Positions 57,950-64,000 of a stretch of 64,000 nucleotides of DNA are shown piece after piece. Every line of letters starts with the position of its first letter. Within the stretch, counting starts at the first letter, position 1. The position numbers were made by a program, and so were the translations under genes. The notes beneath the pieces were generated by a model. That model was not told the origin of the DNA and ran no database searches. It saw nothing but the letters and a program-made list of their open reading frames with translations. The stretch is from Leucophora obtusa (Eukaryota; Arthropoda; Insecta; Diptera; Anthomyiidae). The DNA lies in NCBI GenBank assembly GCA_949987735.1, contig OX465295.1:363074376-363138375 (forward strand). The letters run 5' to 3'.

Positions 57950-58365
57950 TAAGGTTTGTTTTTTATATATAAAAAATTCTTTATTTTCGATATTTCGCTA
58001 CTCCATTGTGTAGCATCTTCAGGAAATAACAATTAAATTAATAAATTATAAACAATTTGAAAGTTTGAAAAAATTTGAAAAGCATTTGTCAAATATAAAT
58101 TGTATGTATACATTTATACCAGTAAACAAAGTCTTTGGTATAAAAGTATAACAAACAAAAATATTAATAATTAACAATAAAAAATGTATTAATATAATGC
58201 ATTATAAATTAATGTAATGTGTGCTATTTCTTTTGTATTAAATATCTATAATTCTGTGCTACATTTTCAGTATCTGCCTTAAAGTTAATTCTATTTGTTG
58301 TGGGTGTATTAATTATCTGTAACATTTCTAATATATAACGACGTTTATAATTATGTTCTGTGTTT
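57950..58365 (-). mobile_element. Penelope-like retroelement, 3' remnant
   Basis: On the minus strand the end of the ORF reads INTEHNYKRRYILEMLQIIN, then NFKADTENVAQNYRYLIQKK and a stop at 58224-58226. The E-N-RR-LE-I and NF-D-Y-LI spacing is that of the C-terminus of Penelope-like proteins, after the GIY-YIG domain. A CTGAAGATGC...GCGAAATATCG motif, typical of these elements' 3' ends, follows at 57993-58022. All 5' parts are missing. Confidence 0.7.
57993..58022 (-). ncRNA. Hammerhead-ribozyme-like motif
   Basis: Core CTGAAGA, a perfect 5-bp stem (GCTAC/GTAGC) with an 8-nt loop, then GAAA. A 3-bp stem III (TAT/ATA) can form next, but stem I pairing is weak, so activity is doubtful. Hammerhead motifs are known from Penelope-like elements. 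Confidence 0.45.
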
Positions 58366-58997
58366 ATTTTTTTGAAAATCTATTTTTAGACTCATTATTT
58401 TTGTCACTACTGGTAAGCACATAGATAACGATATAATTTTTGATTTTTCGTATGCTGGTGTGTAACGACAACTCATTATTTTTCGCGACATCGCCATATA
58501 AAGGTAATAAGAAATGTAATAACAAAAGTAAGTAGTTACCATTACCAAGTATGTAGTTACATAACCACATATCTGGTAATGATTTTCTACACTGGGTATA
58601 CAAGTCCCTTTTGCATAAATTGAATAACATATACTTTCATATTTGTCCATATATGAGTGCCATTTCCATATATGAAATAACAGATGCTTCCATATATGTC
58701 TGTATATGAAATTTTTTCCATATATGGAATCACATATACTTCCATATATGTTCATATAAAATCCATATATGTTCATATAAAATCCATATATGTTCATAAA
58801 AAATCCATATTTGTTCATATGTGTCCATATATAAACCATATATGAACATGTTTGAGCGTATGTGAACATTTTTCACCGGGCAATTCAATTAAATTCTTCA
58901 ATTGAATGATTACAATTGAATGAAGTCAAAATTCCATTCTGAATCATTTTGACTATATTAAATGAATAAATGAAACAAAATACTAAATTTTTCATAA

Positions 58998-59624
58998 CCC
59001 GGTGAAAAATGTTCATATACGCTCAAACATGTTCATATATGGTTTATGTATGGACACATATGAACAAATATGGATTTTTTATGAACATATATGGATTTTA
59101 TATGAACATATATGGAAGTATATGTTATTCCATATATGGAAAAAATTTCATATACAGACATATATGGAAGCATCTGTTATTTCATATATGGAAATGGCAC
59201 TCATATATGGACAAATATGAAAGTATATGTTATGAACATATTTCGAAGAATACCTTTTTCCATATATGTAAAAGGAACTCATATTTGGATAAATATGGAA
59301 TTATATTTAATGCCATGAATAAAAAAAGGAACATATGTAGCGCCTAATTTGAATGTCATACATAAATTTATATCTATCGTACAACCTTATAATAAAGGAC
59401 AGCAACGTTCGCATGTATTCGCATATATTTAATAAATGTATATGTTCATATATGTCCATATATGAACATATACTTAGGTGTTACCTCATTTTTCGGATTC
59501 ATACATATATGGTTGAACCATAAATGTTCATATATGGACATATACTTAGGTGTTACCTCATTTTTTGAATTTCTTCATATATGTGCAAACCATATATGAA
59601 CATATACGAACATTTTTCACCGGG
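58998..59624. mobile_element. CCCGGTGAAAAATG element, intact copy
   Basis: CCCGGTGAAAAATGTTCATA ends in inverted orientation, 627 bp. The body is a chain of CATATATGG / TTCATATATGAA words; open frames of M-Y-G-I repeats on both strands come from this and are not genes. Confidence 0.82.
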
Positions 59625-60141
59625 AATTTAGAATTTTGAGAATTTTTAATAATTAATACACTTTTTTCCAAATTGGCCATTTTCGGCCGTAACTCGGTAC
59701 GGGTTAACGTTTTCCAAAAAAAAAAATAGATTTTGTTAATTTGAGACCATTTGTAAAAAAAAAAATGGGGGGTATGAGTGTTGAAAATCGACCAAACACT
59801 TTATAAGGGACAGCCTAATGTATTATCAGAAGTCATATATCGTTGGCTTAGTCGGCAAACCTGTCAAGTCCAATTTTAATGCAAATTGAGTTTTTGATGT
59901 AGTATGCTAGTATAACTCAAAACACATCATTTACAAAAAACAAAATGCCGGCAATTCTGCCAAGTCCAAAAAAAAAACAAAAAATTGAAAACCACGTGCT
60001 AAGTCCAGCTGAAAACAACACACATTTTGTTTCAACAAATTTCTTCAATAGAATTAAATGCGACTTTTTGTTTATTTAAAAAGACAAAACATTATTAAAT
60101 ATTAACTAAACAATTATTTAGTTATTTTAACTTTTAAGGTA
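59625..60141. other. Intergenic, no bounded feature
   Basis: AT-rich. GCTAAGTCC/GCCAAGTCC words at 59860-60010 recur at 60610-60850 and suggest another decayed repeat. Confidence 0.35.
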
Positions 60142-60515
60142 CCCAGTGTACAATTGGAGTCCGAAAAGACTCATAAAAGAGCACTTAGAATTTCTGAAGT
60201 CATAGATATATGAGGGTGTTTTTCTTCACCGATGAATCCTCTTTTTAGCGCACTTTTATGACTCATAAAAGACTCCAAATTATGAACATTGCTGGAAAAT
60301 TTTGAATTTTCTGAGCCATTTATGAGTCATTTATGACTAATTTTTGAGTCATTTATGAGTATTGAAAAAATTAAAAAAAATTTTGAATACACACATAAAT
60401 ATAAGTCTATTATGTTTCATTTATGACCCTAAGATTTGAGCACTCTGAAAATGCTCGTATTTTAGAGTCTTTAATGAGTCATAATTTCTGAGCGCTCAGA
60501 AAAATGTTGGCTGGG
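60142..60515. mobile_element. TA-flanked CCCAG-ended MITE
   Basis: CCCAGTGTAC left and CCCAGCCAAC (reversed) right, TA at 60140-60141 and 60516-60517. GACTCATAAAAGA and GAGTCATTTATGA words fill it. The 2,746-bp duplication starts inside it at 60237. Confidence 0.6.
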
Positions 60516-61698
60516 TAACTATTATAAATTTTTTCAGGAAAAACATTGTTAACTTATAAATTTAATTAGGCGATTGTCATGGATTCTGCTGACAAAATAA
60601 AAAAAAGAAAATCTGCTAAGTCCACATTTAAAGTAGAAAATTATAAAGAGCAATTGTGCTAAGTCCAAAAAGAGCCTATAAGTCTGCAAACTTTTATTTT
60701 GGAATTATGTGATTTTTTGTGGTTAAACAAGATGAACTAAAGAAGAAAACTGCGTTTACAGATCCAAAAAAAGTTAACCCAAAAAAAAGTTGGACAGTCT
60801 TTTGTCTCTCCTGAAAAATTAAAAAAAATGGACTTGACATATTTGCGAACTAAGCCAACGATAAATTATATTTTATGTTTTTGAGTGATTTGAAATATAC
60901 CTTTTTAATATGTTGTCAATAGTAATTAGTAAAAATAGTAAACTAAAAATTGTTTCTTCATCATAATCACTTCCAATTACAAATTTAATTGATATGATTA
61001 AACTTTTAATTGAAAATGAATTCGAAATCAAACAAATTTTTGATTGAAATTTTATTGGCAATAATTTTTTTGTGTACACTTACTTTTTGTGATGCATTTT
61101 TTTGACAACTCATTTGTTGTGTGACAAATGAAAAAGTTAGTTGATTACAAGTTCCACCGTTTATTGTGATATTAAGAATAATTGTTTTAAAACTTAAGTA
61201 TGCAAAAAACGTTCAAATTAATCAATCCTGGTTTTGACAACAATTTAAAACCAAAACACAAAAAAAAATTGTCTTTTCTATCTACAACATTACAAAATAT
61301 GTTTAAGATACGAGTACAATCAGTTTAACAATTGTGCAGACACGTAGTAAATACTTACTATAGGAATGTTTATGTTTTTTATGAAGGACGTTAAAAAGCT
61401 AAAATCTGAAACCGGATCATTAAAACAAAAATAAAACGTGACTTGCTCGATTAAAGTTATTCGATACTCTCATGGATAAGAAACAAAAAATTCTTGATAT
61501 AAATTTTTTAAAACCGTTTATCAGCTTTGTTCAATAAAACACCGTTTAATTTATTTTATTTTTGGTTTATATATTTTGTAAAAAAACATCGTACAAAAAA
61601 CTTAAAATATGACTGATTTTATTAACACATGTAAGTAACTATTTAATGAAGAATTCGAAGAAGATAAGATCTTTGAAGAGATTACGGAATTTTTATGA

Positions 61699-62199
61699 TT
61701 AACCAAAGAAACCACCGTGTTGATGACCCCCATAATAGCCACTTTGATGATGATGTTGACTGTAATGGCCGCCATATTGACTACCATAGCCGCCATGACC
61801 TCCAGAAAAACCTCCAGGATAACCAACAGAATAACCACCAGGATAGCCACCATGATAGCCCCCACCGTAACCGCCATGATAACCGCCATGATAACCGCCA
61901 GGATAACCGTCAGGATAATAACCTTGACTACCTCCATAACCGCTTCCGTAACCGCCGGAACCACTATATAAACCACTATTTAATCCAACAGAAAATCCTA
62001 CTCCAAGACCACCTCCTAATAGGCCAATAGTACGTCCTTCTGCCTTAACTGGAATTGGTTCTGGAGCGGGTGCTGCTAAAGCACAGCGTGTCACAGTCAA
62101 GACAAATAATAAATTAATTAACTGAAACAATTTTAAATTAAATTAGCCTTAATTTGTATGTGGTTTTTCCAATTTTTTTAAACTTACAGTACTACACAT
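61699..62199 (-). CDS. Small secreted glycine/tyrosine/histidine-rich protein, two exons
   Basis: Exon 1 is only 12 coding bases (62188-62199: ATG TGT AGT ACT, then GTAAGT). Exon 2 is 61699-62121 after the acceptor TTGTTTCAG. They join in phase 0 to 144 residues. The signal peptide MCSTLINLLFVLTVTRCALA spans the junction and is followed by APAPEPIP. The rest is glycine-rich, with GG(Y/H) repeats at about 70-125 of the type GYxGGYHGG and a His/Gln-rich end. Such proteins are usually cuticular or defence-related in flies, but I cannot choose. Reading exon 2 alone gives no ATG start, which supports the short first exon. It lies in a tandemly duplicated unit. Confidence 0.85.
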
Positions 62200-62290
62200 A
62201 TTTGTTGTTTATATTTGTATTTAGTGTTTCACAAGGTTTCCTGTCTACGATTTTTTTAATACTGAATTATATTCTTATACGTAATTTACC

Positions 62291-62299
62291 TTTATATAT
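62291..62299 (-). promoter_or_regulatory. TATA box of the glycine-rich gene
   Basis: TATATAAA on the minus strand lies about 95 bp upstream of the ATG, leaving room for a short 5' UTR. No competing signal is seen nearby. Confidence 0.55.
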
Positions 62300-62982
62300 G
62301 AGAAACTCTCACCATTCAATATGAATACGATTACATTATATAATTCTATATCCAAGAAGTTGTTACTTAATGACTGTGCAGTTAAATTTCAGTGAGCGCG
62401 AACTACATACAGGTACATTAAATAATATGAATAAGTAACTTCAATAACAATTCTTAACACATTAACAGGTTGATGATGATTTATTTTCAAATTGAATTTC
62501 TGGGGATCTCCCAGAGATATTTGAAATGACCATCAAAAGAAAAAAACTAAATTAACTATTTTACTATAAAGATTTAGAACCAACCAACTATGTATCCACA
62601 ATAGGATGTTCTAAGCTTGTATGGAGGAAAATAAATTTAGAGTTTTTGACCGGGCTACCCCCTGGAAATATTTATTTGGGTGTAAAACTACGTCCCTCAA
62701 AAAATTAGAATAATCGGATATCGGGAAGACGTGCCGCATCAGCCCTGAAGTTTGGGACACGGATTACAAGGGGAAAATATTACTTTTTGTGCATTTTCTC
62801 GAAAACATTGATATTTTAAAACAAATTCGAATTAAAAACACTAAAGAATCGTAATTTAGCGTGAATTCTCATTGTAATAAAGCAATAAAAACTTAAATCG
62901 GTTAAAAAACAGGCGAGTTATTACAATTTCCCCAGGCAACTGATGTGTCGCAGACCACTTATCAATAAATTCGGGTCCAAAT
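62300..62982. other. Upstream region of the glycine-rich gene
   Basis: No further gene or bounded element is visible up to the duplication junction at 62982/62983. Confidence 0.35.
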
Positions 62983-64000
62983 TCCTCTTTTTAGCGCACT
63001 TTTATGACTCATAAAAGACTCCAAATTATGAACATTGCTGGAAAATTTTGAATTTTCTGAGCCATTTATGAGTCATTTATGACTAATTTTTGAGTCATTT
63101 ATGAGTATTGAAAAAATTAAAAAAAATTTTGAATACACACATAAATATAAGTCTATTATGTTTCATTTATGACCCTAAGATTTGAGCACTCTGAAAATGC
63201 TCGTATTTTAGAGTCTTTAATGAGTCATAATTTCTGAGCGCTCAGAAAAATGTTGGCTGGGTAACTATTATAAATTTTTTCAGGAAAAACATTGTTAACT
63301 TATAAATTTAATTAGGCGATTGTCATGGATTCTGCTGACAAAATAAAAAAAAGAAAATCTGCTAAGTCCACATTTAAAGTAGAAAATTATAAAGAGCAAT
63401 TGTGCTAAGTCCAAAAAGAGCCTATAAGTCTGCAAACTTTTATTTTGGAATTATGTGATTTTTTGTGGTTAAACAAGATGAACTAAAGAAGAAAACTGCG
63501 TTTACAGATCCAAAAAAAGTTAACCCAAAAAAAAGTTGGACAGTCTTTTGTCTCTCCTGAAAAATTAAAAAAAATGGACTTGACATATTTGCGAACTAAG
63601 CCAACGATAAATTATATTTTATGTTTTTGAGTGATTTGAAATATACCTTTTTAATATGTTGTCAATAGTAATTAGTAAAAATAGTAAACTAAAAATTGTT
63701 TCTTCATCATAATCACTTCCAATTACAAATTTAATTGATATGATTAAACTTTTAATTGAAAATGAATTCGAAATCAAACAAATTTTTGATTGAAATTTTA
63801 TTGGCAATAATTTTTTTGTGTACACTTACTTTTTGTGATGCATTTTTTTGACAACTCATTTGTTGTGTGACAAATGAAAAAGTTAGTTGATTACAAGTTC
63901 CACCGTTTATTGTGATATTAAGAATAATTGTTTTAAAACTTAAGTATGCAAAAAACGTTCAAATTAATCAATCCTGGTTTTGACAACAATTTAAAACCAA

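Larger units (their letters stand above)
57486..58596. mobile_element. TA-flanked CCCAGTGTAGAAA element holding a tRNA-like block and a Penelope remnant
   Basis: CCCAGTGTAGAAACGG and, reversed, CCCAGTGTAGAAAATCA ends with TA at 57484-57485 and 58597-58598. About 100 bp are repeated directly at 57640-57745 and 58366-58475 (TCTATTTTTAGACTCA, ACTGGTAAG). The Penelope and tRNA-like pieces lie between these repeats. Confidence 0.75.
57165..58880. mobile_element. CCCGGTGAAAAATG element, interrupted copy
   Basis: Ends CCCGGTAAAAAATGTCCATA and, reversed, CCCGGTGAAAAATGTTCACA. The two outer parts (57165-57485 and 58599-58880) match the 627-bp element at 58998-59624 in reverse. 57486-58596 is a later insertion. 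Confidence 0.78.
60237..64000. repeat. 2,746-bp tandem duplication including the glycine-rich gene
   Basis: 62983-64000 repeats 60237-61254 without visible difference and runs off the window. The unit 60237-62982 contains the whole glycine-rich gene with its promoter, so a second copy is expected just past base 64000. Confidence 0.88.

Noticed and set aside
58351..59347. Open frames with M-Y-G-I repeats on both strands
   Set aside because: They come from CATATATGG words in palindromic elements and occur on opposite strands in the two copies.
60873..63825. 68-codon frame present twice (60873 and 63619)
   Set aside because: Simply part of the 2,746-bp duplication; composition is AT-rich and no motif is seen.

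Overview
The window is AT-rich animal DNA from a true fly. It has introns with GT/AG borders, insect proteins closest to Drosophila genes, and short elements on almost every kilobase between exons. The gene set (an eIF2gamma/Su(var)3-9 fusion locus, Set, and the ATP synthase OSCP subunit) together with the heavy transposon load suggests a higher fly, possibly a calyptrate such as a blow fly or house fly. That placement is inference.

Layout. 1-408 (+) is the last coding part of a DUF229/sulfatase-like gene. 1110-7924 (-) is eIF2gamma in five exons, with the large Su(var)3-9 exon (3045-4726) inside its second intron. The first two exons (80 codons plus one base) splice either to eIF2gamma exon 3 or to the Su(var)3-9 exon, in the same phase. 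7925-14069 is an intergenic spacer full of MITEs. 14070-29216 (+) is Set, four exons, whose first intron (14 kb) is nearly all nested transposons. 29217-33712 holds more elements and long palindromes. 33713-34640 (+) is the OSCP subunit in three exons. 34641-50276 is a long element-rich region with a 2,923-bp tandem duplication. 50277-54781 (+) is a two-exon gene for a secreted Ser/Tyr-rich protein. 55-61 kb holds CATATATG-rich palindromic elements and a Penelope-like remnant. 61699-62199 (-) is a small secreted glycine-rich protein, inside a 2,746-bp unit that starts to repeat at 62983 and runs off the window.

Mobile DNA. Many insertions can be bounded to the base. hAT-type elements have 8-bp target duplications (CTAACAAT, GTGATTAC, TTTTTCAC, CTTAAAAG). 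PIF/Harbinger-type MITEs have TTA/TAA, Tc1/mariner and pogo types have TA, and piggyBac-type have TTAA. There is one LTR element with nearly identical 1.54-kb LTRs, a tRNA-Lys primer site and no coding capacity. Readable protein remnants are a Tc1-like transposase, a pogo/Tigger-like transposase, a LINE ORF2 end and a Penelope ORF end. Nesting gives relative ages, most clearly in Set intron 1. One Tc1-like insertion has an unoccupied copy of its target repeat elsewhere in the window.

The host genes do not form an operon. They are ordinary single genes of chromatin (Su(var)3-9, Set), translation (eIF2gamma), mitochondrial ATP synthesis (OSCP) and secretion. No clearly new multi-gene system is visible. 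The least described material is the set of non-autonomous elements that carry tRNA-like modules, degenerate minisatellites or a hammerhead-like motif. All calls were made by reading the sequence; no database search was run.
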